The position numbers were made by a program, and so were the translations under genes. The notes below the pieces were generated by a model. That model did no database searches. It had not been told where the DNA came from and was given only the letters and a program-made list of their open reading frames with translations. Below, one piece after another: positions 43,556 through 53,759 of a stretch of 64,000 nt of DNA. Each line of letters begins with the position of its first letter. Within the stretch, counting starts at the first letter, position 1. The DNA comes from Solicoccozyma terricola (taxonomy: Eukaryota > Basidiomycota > Tremellomycetes > Filobasidiales > Piskurozymaceae), in NCBI GenBank assembly GCA_001600875.1, contig BCLD01000016.1:771785-835784 (forward strand), in the 5' to 3' direction.

Positions 43556-45925
43556 CTAATGACCGTATTGCCTTCTTACCGCTGGCCCCTCGACATATTC
43601 CCCAGTGGCTCGCTTGAGCTGCACCTGGGTCATTGTTTTGGCAAACCTCCAGGGCCTGACTTTGGTTTCGTACAGCTCGTCTATCTCAGCAGGGGAGCGA
43701 CGGGCGGTCTCAGGGATAATGAACCATCCTCCGACGACGAAAGGTGTACCAATTCCAACTGTGAATGGAAGGTCACTCGTGAGCCGAGGTGGGAAGCAGA
43801 CATTGCCTAAAGGACAACCCACAGAAGAAGAAGCACGTCTTGAGACCCCAATTTGCATTGTTGACGTTGATCTGTTCAGCCAATAGATTTAGCACCTCAG
43901 AGTAGTTCGTCTCTGAATGGCGAGCCTTGATCCTTACCAGATACGGGGTGATCACCACGAATATGACGCCGGCAAGCGCAGAGCACGCAGCAGCGAACCC
44001 GGCGGTCTTGGCTCGGAGTCGGACAGAAGGTCTGTGAGTGCAGATTGTTAAGACCCCCTACGAGCGATGTGAAGCCCCGGTTTACTTACACCTCAGCCAT
44101 CATGGACCAGCTGACTGTGTAGTTAACGTTGTTGCCGAATGCTATGCAATAAAGGTCACTTGCCAATTCTTAAGGAAGTGAGAGATGATGACTCACTCCA
44201 TAGACATGCCAGAGCAACCAACCCGTTGCCCTTGGCTTGCGTGTTGTCCTTGATGAGGGAAACACCGCCAATACAGATCAAGGAAAACCAACAGAGGCAC
44301 ATGGCACCGTTTAAAAACCAATATCGTCCGACCTTGTCGACCAGGAGGAGTGCGCAGATTATGCCGATCAGTGCAATGCAGGATGTAATAACCACTCCCT
44401 TGAAGGGATCAGTCTGTCCGGCGATAAGGAAAAAGTAGGTGGTGTATCTAAGAAACGCGGGAGATCAGTTGTGTATGTAGATCAAGGCATGGAGAAACCT
44501 ACGTTTGGACCAAAGCCAAGCCAAGAAATTGACTGGCAACCAGCGACCACATGGCAGCCAAGGTTCGCATCTGTCGATTACAAGACTGAGATTCGGCGGA
44601 AAGGCCGTCACCTCCGGAGACTCACACCATTGACACCTTTGAACATGGCGGTAAAATGCTCGTTCTTGCGCTCTTGCGCCATTTCTTGCTCGAGCAAGAC
44701 CGTTCGCTGGAGGATCCGTACTCCTCTTCGACGTCGTATCCGGGGATGCCACCCTTGATTCTGGCGAGCACTTTCTTGCCCTGTTCGTGCCTTCCGGTGC
44801 TGCAACACCACCAAGGGGTTCGGGTATGATCAGGATATAGATGATAGCCATGGCTCCGATCAAACCCCCTGGAGCGAGAATTCAGCGCACTTCAGCGGAA
44901 AAGTCAAGCGCGGAGCTCACATTGCGAGTAGACAGGAGTTTTCCAATTCATAGGCTGGGATTTACTGAGGATTTGAAGGGCCACGGGGGCGAAGAGGGTT
45001 CCGATACCCCACCTGAATGCGGGGTTTATATGTTTTTTAAATGCTGGTCAAAGTGGACGTTGAGAGGAAGCTACTCACCAAATATTATAGAACGCCACCA
45101 TGGCTCCACGGATCTTGTATGGTGCAATCTCGGAGATGTATGTCGGCAGAGCCAATTGCATGCAGCCAACTCCGATACCTGCAAAAAGTTTGCCGACAAG
45201 CTGAGGAAGAACAGGGTCAATACTTGAAGGAACCAAGAGGGTCAAGGGCGATATACCCATAGTTGCTAGTTCCTCGCAACGGACTCGAATGTTACACTCA
45301 GGGCGAGAATGCTGAGGTAACAGTACATGGCGGTTTTGCGACCGAAGCGGTCCATGACACTAGGTATGGATAATGATGCAGATCAGCACCGAGCCAGTCT
45401 GCAACTGACGATCTACTCACAAGGGCAATGTCAACATCCCGATAATCTGTCCAGTACTGATCATGGCTGAAAACGCGGAAAGAGTAGCTGCACTGAGGAT
45501 CTTGGCACCGGTTGTGGGATCGACCTGGTTGCCAAAGGTTTCTATGAACCCCGGATTCGCAATCACATTTCCATTAATTCCGATCTGGTGGCGAAACAAT
45601 GCAACATCAGCATCTGCGTCGTATGATAGAGCTGGAACACACTCGCCTGATAGCCATCGCAAGCTGACGTGAACGAGGCACAGATACAGAAGACAATGGC
45701 CTTTTTGAAAGATTTGAGGGTCGTTTTCAAATCGACATCCTCCCATTTTGAGAGAAGACCCTCTCCGCTATGAACGTCCATATGCTGACCCCGAGTTGTG
45801 TGGTCGATGTGATCGATTTCGACCTTAGAGTCGTCGAAGCTGTCGCTGGCAGTGACGTAATTCGTGGCAGGCAGGTCACTGACTTTGATGTGGCTCGATG
45901 TGCGGTCTGATTTGAAGGCGGACAT
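43556..45925 (-). pseudogene. Alpha-glucoside-type MFS sugar transporter, disrupted
   Basis: Exons reconstruct a sugar porter of the MAL/general alpha-glucoside symporter type: IGINGNVIANPGFIETFGNQ, GRKTAMYCYLSILALS, LVGKLFAGIGVGCMQLALPT, YISEIAPYKIRGAMVAF, LFAPVALQILSKSQPMNWKT, then KKVLARIKGGIPGYDVEEEY, YTTYFFLIAGQTDPFKGV and TPFVVGGWFIIPETARR. Three lesions are seen. A TAG at 45266-45268 sits in ARN-stop-QLW, where the family has Trp. One-base frame shifts fall near 44815 (after IIPEP) and between about 44697 and 44735 (after VEEEY). The first intron needs a GC donor (45646) to stay in frame. The shifts could be sequencing errors, but the stop is not in a homopolymer. The N-terminal 100 residues are cytoplasmic and polar. 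Confidence 0.72.
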
Positions 45926-46494
45926 GTTGTTCGTGTAGGCTCAGGCGGAAGCGTACGAGTTGTAGAACATGAGACTGGTCGGCTGGTCTAAAGACGTACA
46001 GAAGTCGGTCTTTATACCTCACAACCTCTTCAAACATCAAGTCGAGGATTTCAAACACCTTGCGGCAGGAAGTCTTGCCGTGGACCATCGGCTGCGATAG
46101 GTTATCTGCTCATGTGCGGCATCGGTAAATTCATCGAACCGAGAGTTGCACCAAAGCAAGCGATATCGCCTGTGCCTTGAACCTTTCCTAGAGCCGCCGC
46201 GACCACCATCCACATACCTGGTGCCTGGTGCCTAGTCTCGCAGCCCCGTCCTCCGATATCACAAGGATGGGCCACTTTCGAAATAAATGACGTGTACTTC
46301 GCAACATTAAACGGCGCGAAGGCTGAGTTCGGTCCATTGCTGTGCCGCACAAGACCTCGGCCCATGAATTCATGCGCTTTACAACTAAAACGACACAGAA
46401 ACGACGTATAGGTGCGTAGGTGGCACCGCTCGTCTGTGATTTCTCGTAGCTCTTACAACATCACACCCACTTGCTTGTACCCATCTCTGCCAAC
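45926..46494. promoter_or_regulatory. Divergent promoter of transporter pseudogene and aldehyde dehydrogenase
   Basis: About 570 bases. TATAAAG on the minus strand near 46012 is about 87 bases upstream of the transporter start. No gene recognised. Confidence 0.45.
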
Positions 46495-48855
46495 ATGTCG
46501 TCTGCAATTGCGCCTGAAGTTACGGTGAGCGTCGAAGGAAGATCGGTAACTTTCCCAACTCAGCTGTATATCAATGGGTGAGACCGGACAGCGCCTTGGC
46601 TACTCGTTCTAATACTTGACTAATTCGATCTCGGCTGCCTGCCACCTCCAGAGAATGGGTCAATGGTGGAGGGAAACCTCTTGAGGCGCTTAATCCCGCG
46701 ACAGGAGAGCTGATTGCCACCGTTCACACTGCGTCCCCGGAAGACGTGGACAAGGCGGTGAGAGCAGCCAGGTTGGCATACGATACTACCTGGGGGACAA
46801 ACGTACCTGGAGTGGAGAAGGGACGACTGTTGAACAAGTACGCGGACGTGAGTACAGCTTGCCGGCGGGACAATGCCTCCACATTCATACGCTAATCCAC
46901 CTCTCCTTGCCAGATCCTGGAAGCGAACCTGGATACCCTTGTCGCCCTGGAGTCCGCCGACTCTGGCAAGCCCTACCAGTGGTCCATGGGTGACGCACAA
47001 GCCTCCCTTGGCGCGCTACGGTACTATGCGGGATGGGCTGATAAGATCTCTGGATACACTTGCGACGTCGACGATACAAGCAAGCATGTCACCGTCAGGA
47101 AGGAGCCAATTGGTGTCGGTGAGTTGTGGAAATTGCTCTTCAGCGCCCGGCGGTGACGCTGATCATACTGTCGGTCACTCAGTGGCGCAAGGTGTGCTTT
47201 ATATTGTTGGCTTGGTGATACGCATACGATGCTGATTTTCCGATATTGCAGTCATTCCTTGGAACTTCCCGTAAGTGTACAGCTCTCGGCTGGAACCCTC
47301 AAATGATTGAATGTGCAAGACTGAACGAAGCTTGCTGTTTTACTGACCTTTTGCTTTCATCCTGGAAAGTCTGATGATGTGGGCTTGGAAGGTTAGATTC
47401 TTACTTGCACGTCCATCATCCTGCCCAAATCTATGCTGAAACATTAATGAGCGACAGATTGCACCTGCGCTTGCCACCGGCTGCTGTATCATCTTGAAAC
47501 CGGCCGAGAACACTCCCCTCTCTGTTCTGTACGCGACCAAGCTCTTTGAACAAGCAGGGTGAGGTGGTGGCCGCTAGAAGATTGCTTCGCTGCAACTGAC
47601 TTGCGCCGCTATAGATATCCCAAGGGGGTGTACAACCTTCTCAACGGTCTTGGCTCTGTCACCGGGCAAGCTCTCGCGGATCACATGGATATCGACAAGA
47701 TTGCATTCACCGGGTATGTCCCCTCTGCTCGTTTTGAAACCGCAAGGTCTTTCCCCTGACTCGGGAAATGCTTGCATCGCAGATCGACGGCTGTTGGAAG
47801 GCATATCGCCACTAGTGCTGCCAAATCCAACTTGAAGACGGTCACCCTCGAACTGGGGGGCAAGGTGGGATTTGAAACGCCCTTTTTCATAGGTTTCCAT
47901 TCTGATCACTTTCGACGGTCGTCTAGTCGCCAAACATCATCTTCCCCACTGCAAAGCTAGAACAAGCAGCTCGATGGGCCGCCTTTGGCCTGTTTGAGAC
48001 AGCAGGGCAATCCTGCATCGTCGGATCCAGGATCCTGGTCCATGAATCCATTTACGTGAGTGCACATATCCCCAACACCCCACCCGCGTAACGCCAACGC
48101 CACTGCACCCTCTGCCGTAGGATGATTTCGTGAAAGTCTTCGTCGACGTCGTCAAACAGATCAAAGTGGGAAAGGACTCGAAGGCTTTCTACGGATCACT
48201 CATATCCAAAGTCCAATTCGACAAGGTTTTGAGTTACATCGAGGCTGGAAAGTCTGAGGCGAAGCTCGAATGCGGAGGTGGGCAAGATTGACATAATCGT
48301 GAGGGTGTGGGGAGCTGATGATAAGCGGTGGCCCTAGGTGCACAAGAGGGTTCCGACGGATACTTTGTTCAGCCGACTGTTTTCTCTGGTGTCACGAGCC
48401 AGAACAAGATTGCCCGAGAGGAGATCTTTGGCCCTGTAGCGTCTCTACTAAAGTTTACCACCGAAGACGAGGTCATCAAGATTGCCAACGACACCACCTA
48501 GTAAGTGGGGAAGGGCAATATTCTAGTAGAAAGCTCTGACGTCTTCCGCAGTGGTCTGGCTGCGGCTGTCCACTCACAAGATCCAGGGCAGATCGCGCGT
48601 GTGACTAGGAAACTCAAGGCTGGCACAGTATGGGTCAATCAATACTCTGTTTTGCACCCTAATGTACCATTCGGAGGCATGAAGGCGTCCGGATGGGGTC
48701 GAGAGCTGGGTCCCCAGGGTTTGGACAACTATCTCTCCACGAAAGTCAGTGCCGCCTCCGGATCTGATTCGAATTCTTTGCTGATGATGTCGATTGTGAC
48801 TCAGGGGGTCCACCACTACTTTGGCCCTGATCTTCAATGGCCGTTTGAGTTGTGA
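46495..48855 (+). CDS. NAD(P)-dependent aldehyde dehydrogenase
   Basis: Oxidises aldehydes to acids. About 11 exons encode roughly 500 residues, starting [20 protein letters not shown]. Signatures in order: [20 protein letters not shown] (cofactor entry), [58 protein letters not shown] (catalytic Glu), [20 protein letters not shown] (catalytic Cys), [14 protein letters not shown] and NVPFGG-like [18 protein letters not shown]. Two exons are very small: 47252-47270 (19 nt) and 47370-47391 (22 nt), both in the conserved PWNFPLMMWAWK stretch. It lies in a sugar or carbonyl catabolism neighbourhood; the closest functional guess is a cytosolic ALD-type enzyme. No signal or clear mitochondrial presequence. 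Confidence 0.92.
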
Positions 48856-49500
48856 TAGGCGGACTCACAATGCTGGCAGCCGATGACGCATGAATGATGG
48901 GAGGGTCATCGATCGAGATATTCATTCACAAGTCAGGCCAGTGAGGACTTGTCCACAAGGGTTTGCTAGCAATTCCCGCTCATTAGTAGCACATATATAT
49001 GGCGATGATTGCAGCCATTGGCGGCGGAGTAACAGTTATGACCAAGCAGAAAGACAGCAAGTAGAGCTGTACCACTTTCGCGTTCGTGACTGCGACGTCA
49101 TGCGAAAAATGTCAGCAACACAACTCTTCCCTCTCTAGTACTGAACTCTCCCTCTCACCTGAAGTCCAATGAATGTTATTGGCAAAAACGAGAGGATCTA
49201 GCTTCTTTGTCCATCAGGCCACTCGATCACAGCCTAACCTATAGGTCTGGGAACTTGTCTGACAGTCAGCCAAAAACGGCTCGAACTATCAAAGAGTCAA
49301 ATGTCCGACGACTACTGAAGTGCATCGGCGTACGTCTACTTTCGCACCATATGGAATGGAACGCGAATCTGGGGCGGCAAGCGGCGAAATCTCGTCTGGA
49401 TCCGCTGCTATCTCCACGTCTCACCCCCGCACAAAGATGGACTACCATCCGCAAGTTTCCAGTTTCGAACAAGACGTTGATCGCACAATTCCCCCTCAAG
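48856..49500. other. Intergenic region
   Basis: About 645 bases between two plus-strand genes. A TATATATA stretch near 48994-49001 is present but is 500 bases from the next start. No gene recognised; the frame upstream of 49501 is open but shows no family. Confidence 0.45.
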
Positions 49501-50435
49501 ATGCCAGTTAAGAAGACCAGCGAATTCGCCAAAGATGACCCTCAGCTCGTTGCCTTTTTGAAGGCACAAGAGTCCAAGCTGAGATTTCCTGCATTCAACC
49601 CCCAAATCGGTGTGAATCTCGGAATCCGACCGTACGAGTTGTCACTGACGTGCTATGCATTCAATCAGCATGGGACTTGGGGTGTGTGATCAAGCAGCAG
49701 TTTGCGATCTATCAGGAGTCCCATCCGGAAGCCGGTGAGCGGGTGCCATGACATAGCTCCTGTCGGGTCGACTGATATTCACCTTTTCACAGGTGTTGTC
49801 ATACAAATCAGAGCCTTCCCTTCTGCCAACGATGCATTGCCCAATGTCATCTTTTCGTGCATTGTGGGTGATGATGCTGCCACAGGACCCGGCAACTGGA
49901 TATTTGCCCAGGGCAAGGCCAGGGTAGTGCAAACCATGGGTAATTCGAGTTACCTCGCTGGTCGAATGTGATTGAGATCCATTACAGCTTGGATGTACAA
50001 GTCCTGACGCGCGACCTTTCCTTGTCCTCTGCAGGATCGCCGCGATGGGAATGTCCCCCGAGAGGATAGGCATGCCAATGCCGGAGTTTGCATGTGTTGG
50101 AGGCGGCAAGTCGTTTCTTCTCCTGAGGTACAAGCCTTTGGCTCACATATTCTTGCTAGGTTTCCCAATCTACCTCACTTGCAATCCCACCGCACCAGCC
50201 GGTGTAATTTTAATTTCCGGGCTGCCAGAGGTTGATGATCATCAGGTGCGTCTCACTGTTCACAATGAAGGATTGTTACGCTGATCTACGCTGGTGCTCT
50301 AAATAGTTGATTGTGAGCTGGACGCCTATCAACTCTCCGTACACACGACTGCTGACGACAGTTGTGCTCGGTCAGATTGACTCCCTTGAAGTGTATCTCC
50401 CAACCTTGCGTGTCAAATGCTCGAACATAGTGTAA
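49501..50435 (+). CDS. UPF0303 / HbpS-like protein
   Basis: Member of the small HbpS/GlcG-like (Haem_degrading) fold family that includes yeast YBR137W. Exons 49501-49609, 49669-49734, 49793-49967, 50035-50105, 50160-50245 and 50307-50435 stay in frame. Conserved text: LVAFLKAQESKLRFPAFNPQ, AWDLGCVIKQQF, GVVIQIRAFPSANDALPN, NSSYLAGRMIAAMGMS, EFACVGGGFPIYL and GVILISGLPEVDDHQLIV, which matches the family pattern of a Gly-rich FPI and SGLPxxDDHxLV end. The intron 50106-50159 uses a GC donor (G/GCAAGT) with a normal AG acceptor. The last exon after LIVS is less certain. Function is not established; the yeast homologue has been linked to membrane-protein insertion and stress by others, which I cannot test here. 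Confidence 0.78.
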
Positions 50436-50770
50436 TCAAATGGAGGGATAGTTCCTGTTTGGGTCGACGGCTGTGCCGATGTGGGTAATTGTCCGAAACA
50501 CTTGGATTGTTGATCGTTCAACAGGTGGTGGTGTATGTGGGCATGACTTTGAAGCGGTCGACATACGATGTCATTCAACACGTCCTGCTTTCCGTCAGAT
50601 TTCTCGAGGTCCGGGGTATTGAAAATGCGTCTCAGTCTCAAAGCTTGTGACCACATGATATATTCCACCTGCCCTACTATTCAAAAACAAATCCCGACAA
50701 CCCTACAATTACGAGGTATACACAACTTGTAGCCATCCAGAAAGGTGAAATCTACGCATGCTATCGATCT
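50436..50770. other. Convergent 3' region
   Basis: About 335 bases between the UPF0303-like gene (+) and an MFS transporter (-). No gene recognised. Confidence 0.45.
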
Positions 50771-52926
50771 TTAGGCAAGGTATGCTTGCTCCTGGTGCGC
50801 AACTTCGTCGTCGACTTCAGACTTTTTCTCGCCGAGGTTGACCATGTCATTTCCAGAGTGCACAGTTGGAGGCGCGAGACTATCATCGTCACCAAAGACG
50901 CCGCCCTGTATAGGAAGTTCTCATTAGCGGATGGCACCCGTTTGCAGCCGGAGATGCTCACCAATTCCTCCAACGTCAATCCCTTGGTTTCTGGGAAGAG
51001 GAAATAAGCGATGACCGCGTTTCCTAGGTTGGTTGCCACAAAGAGCAAGAAGAACCTATGGGAGGGGATTGTTAGCTCGGAATACTATCGGTCAGCCTGA
51101 GCACTTACTTCCAGCCCAAGTTGGCGAGGCCAACAGGTGTGAATTGCGAGATGACGACGTTCATCAACCAATTAGACGCGGTGGACAACGACGTTCCCAT
51201 CGCTCGCAAAGGCATTGAGAATACCTCACCTGCAGACAAAACTCTCATCAGTCATGCGAAAAAGGGAGATCATCAACACGTTCCACTCACTCTGATAGAT
51301 CCAAGAGACCGGTCCATAAGACCAGGAAAACGCCATGCTGAAAAAGTAGATGCTAAGGATACCAGCGATGCCAGCGCCGGTGTTACTGTAACCGTTGTGA
51401 TGACTGAAGAGCGATGCCACACCAGCCTGCCATGCCAAACAAATTGCCATCGCGACTGCTCCCCAGATCAATGGTTGCCTCCTTCCGATTCGGTCGACCA
51501 TAAAAGTGATAAAGACAAAGTTGCATATGAGAGAGAAGAGAGATCCTATCGAGTTGATGAGCAAAGGTGTGTTTCCAGAGTAACCAAGGTTGGCGTAGAT
51601 GGTCGGGGCAAAGTACGCGCTGTTGCAACAGATGTCAGCTCGGGCTTCCATCGATGCGAGACCAAACCACTGACTTTACGTTGACACCAGTCCATTGGCA
51701 ACATACCTGGACCAAGACGCCGCAGAGAGTTCGGTGGAGTTTTGGCCAGGTCTTGAATAGATCCATAAAGTTGTTTGAGACGTTTTCCCGTTCCCAATCG
51801 ATTTGCAATACCATCTCGGCGTATTCGGCTTCGACGACCGACCTCTCAGCACGGGCTCCATGTAGTCGCATGAGTACGGACATTGCCTCTTCATCGCGGC
51901 CCTTGGAAGCGAGCCATCGGGGGCTGAAGGGCAAGAACGTCATTCCGCTATGTTGGGGAGAGAGCGAGGAGTCAGGCAACAAGCTGACATGACGTCCGAA
52001 GCCAAGGATTGTACTCACAGCCCTAGCATGACCGCAGGTACCATTTGTATACCCAATGCGATTTGCCACGAAGCATTAGTCTTCAAGTATTGACAGCCGT
52101 AGCCCACGAAACTGTAAAATACACAGCTTCAGTGGATATTTCTTCCGACAAATGGTGCGATCCTCGCTAACCTGGCCACGAAGAATCCAAAGGAGATCAT
52201 TTGCTGGGTCCATCCGGACAGCAACCCTCGGGCGTGTGGAGGACTGCATTCAGCCTGCAAAACGAGTTGGGTCGGTCAGCAGCTGTCTATGTAAACAATG
52301 GATAAGCGATATACTCACCTGGTACAAAGGCACGATCATACTGAGCACGCCGACGGCGAAACCAGCAATGCATCTCCCAACCATCAATGCAGCGACGTTC
52401 CTGTTGCCCAAGCCCATCAGTGCCTGGAGAGTGTGACAAGAGGACTGAAACTCACGGTGCACCGGTCTGTAAAGCACATCCTGCAGCAGAGATCAACGAC
52501 CCCATCTGGATCGTCCTTTTACGCCCGATTCGGTCGGCAGTGAGGCCACTGCGATGGTGGGTGTGAAAGTCAGTCTCTCATTCTCGTCTGCAAGCAAAAT
52601 CACTCACGCCAAAATGGCTCCGAAGAAAGCGCCACCAGCAAAGACGGACACGATGGCACCTTTCACATTTTCTGATGGATGGTTGAAGTGGGTTTGAAAG
52701 GCAGTGTAGTTTGTGGAGATGACGGAGCCGATGATACCAGAGTCATAGCCGAATAAAAACGAGCCGATTCCAGCGTAGACTGCCAACGCGTAGTTGAGTG
52801 CCGTCACTGAGGGGGGATGTATCACATCAGGCTCCTGACCTAACTCGACTGGGCGTAGTACAAACCTCTCTGCTTGTCGATCTTGGTGTCATGTTTGCTG
52901 TAGACGGGTCCTCCTGGTCCAGGCAT
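50771..52926 (-). CDS. MFS sugar transporter
   Basis: Sugar porter family, 12 membrane spans, plasma membrane uptake of a monosaccharide or related sugar. Exon 1 encodes MPGPGGPVYSKHDTKIDKQR. Signatures: IGSFLFGYDSGIIGSVI, DRIGRKRTIQMGSLISAAG, VGRCIAGFAVGVLSMIVPLY, QAECSPPHARGLLSGW, FLPFSPRWLASKGRDEEAM, FMVDRIGRRQPLIWGAVAMA, YGPVSWIYQSEVFSMPLRAM and YFLFPETKGLTLEEL. The last exon encodes GGVFGDDDSLAPPTVHSG and a polar tail to the stop at 50771-50773, using GTGAGC...TACAG. About ten exons. No lesion seen, in contrast to the transporter at 43556. TATAAG-like text on the minus strand near 53003 lies 80 bases upstream of the start. Confidence 0.9.
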
Positions 52927-53759
52927 GATGGGATGAGATGTGGATGGCAAGTATAGTGTGGATCGGTTGCTTGGAGAGCTGACGGTGCCCCGTTGGATGC
53001 CCCTTATATCCCTAGCGGCTGCTCATCCATTATCCCCGGTGAGTCGGGCGGGGGGGTCATGCTAACTCAGCAGCTTCGGTTGCTGGTGCGGTTGCGGTTG
53101 CGGTTGCGGTCCATACTCGCTCCGATGGTCATCACATGCACCCTGGAGTCCACTAGGAACGGGCGGTTAACGCAGGCGAACCCGCCACCGCCGGCAGTGT
53201 GGGGGGGAGATGATCAGGGCCCCCGCATTACATCCGCCATCCGCAAGTAACGCCGTTTGGTTCCTGGGAGTAGCGGAGGCATCACAGCTGAGGCCCGTCA
53301 CCCCTGCCCACACTGGGTAACGCCGCCGATATATATCCGTGTGCCTAGACCATCCCCGGCGGAGGATTCGTGGACGTTTTGCGTCGTTGAAAAGAGGTCG
53401 ACGGGGTACTCTGCACATCGACTACAATCCCCAATCCCAAGAATCGCACCGTCTATTGTCCGATACCGTCGTGGGGCCACACACCATCCTGGCTTTTGGG
53501 GTGGGGGGAATACGATCTGCTGACGTTCTGGTTGATATGCGGCAAGTTTTGGTGCCACTCGGATGATTACCATTCCCCGATTAGCCTCGTAGACTATGTA
53601 TATAATCTATTATCGCAGCACCGCCGACTATCTTCCTACACCAGCATCCGCAACATCCACTCGCGCGGTTTTTGTGGAAGGGGTGCATGGCAGCGTAGAA
53701 TCCGCAGTAAACCCAGTGCTCATGACTTTGTGAACGTAATTACAATCTCCTAGAGTCCT
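52927..53759. other. Intergenic region with (GGTTGC)n
   Basis: About 830 bases. It holds a short GCGGTT repeat at 53087-53110 within the transporter promoter and the 3' end of the second GT18-like gene at the right. Scattered short frames only. Confidence 0.5.

Noticed and set aside
44697..44735. 15-base intron explaining the second frame shift in the transporter
   Set aside because: Too short for a spliceosomal intron; a one-base deletion is simpler.
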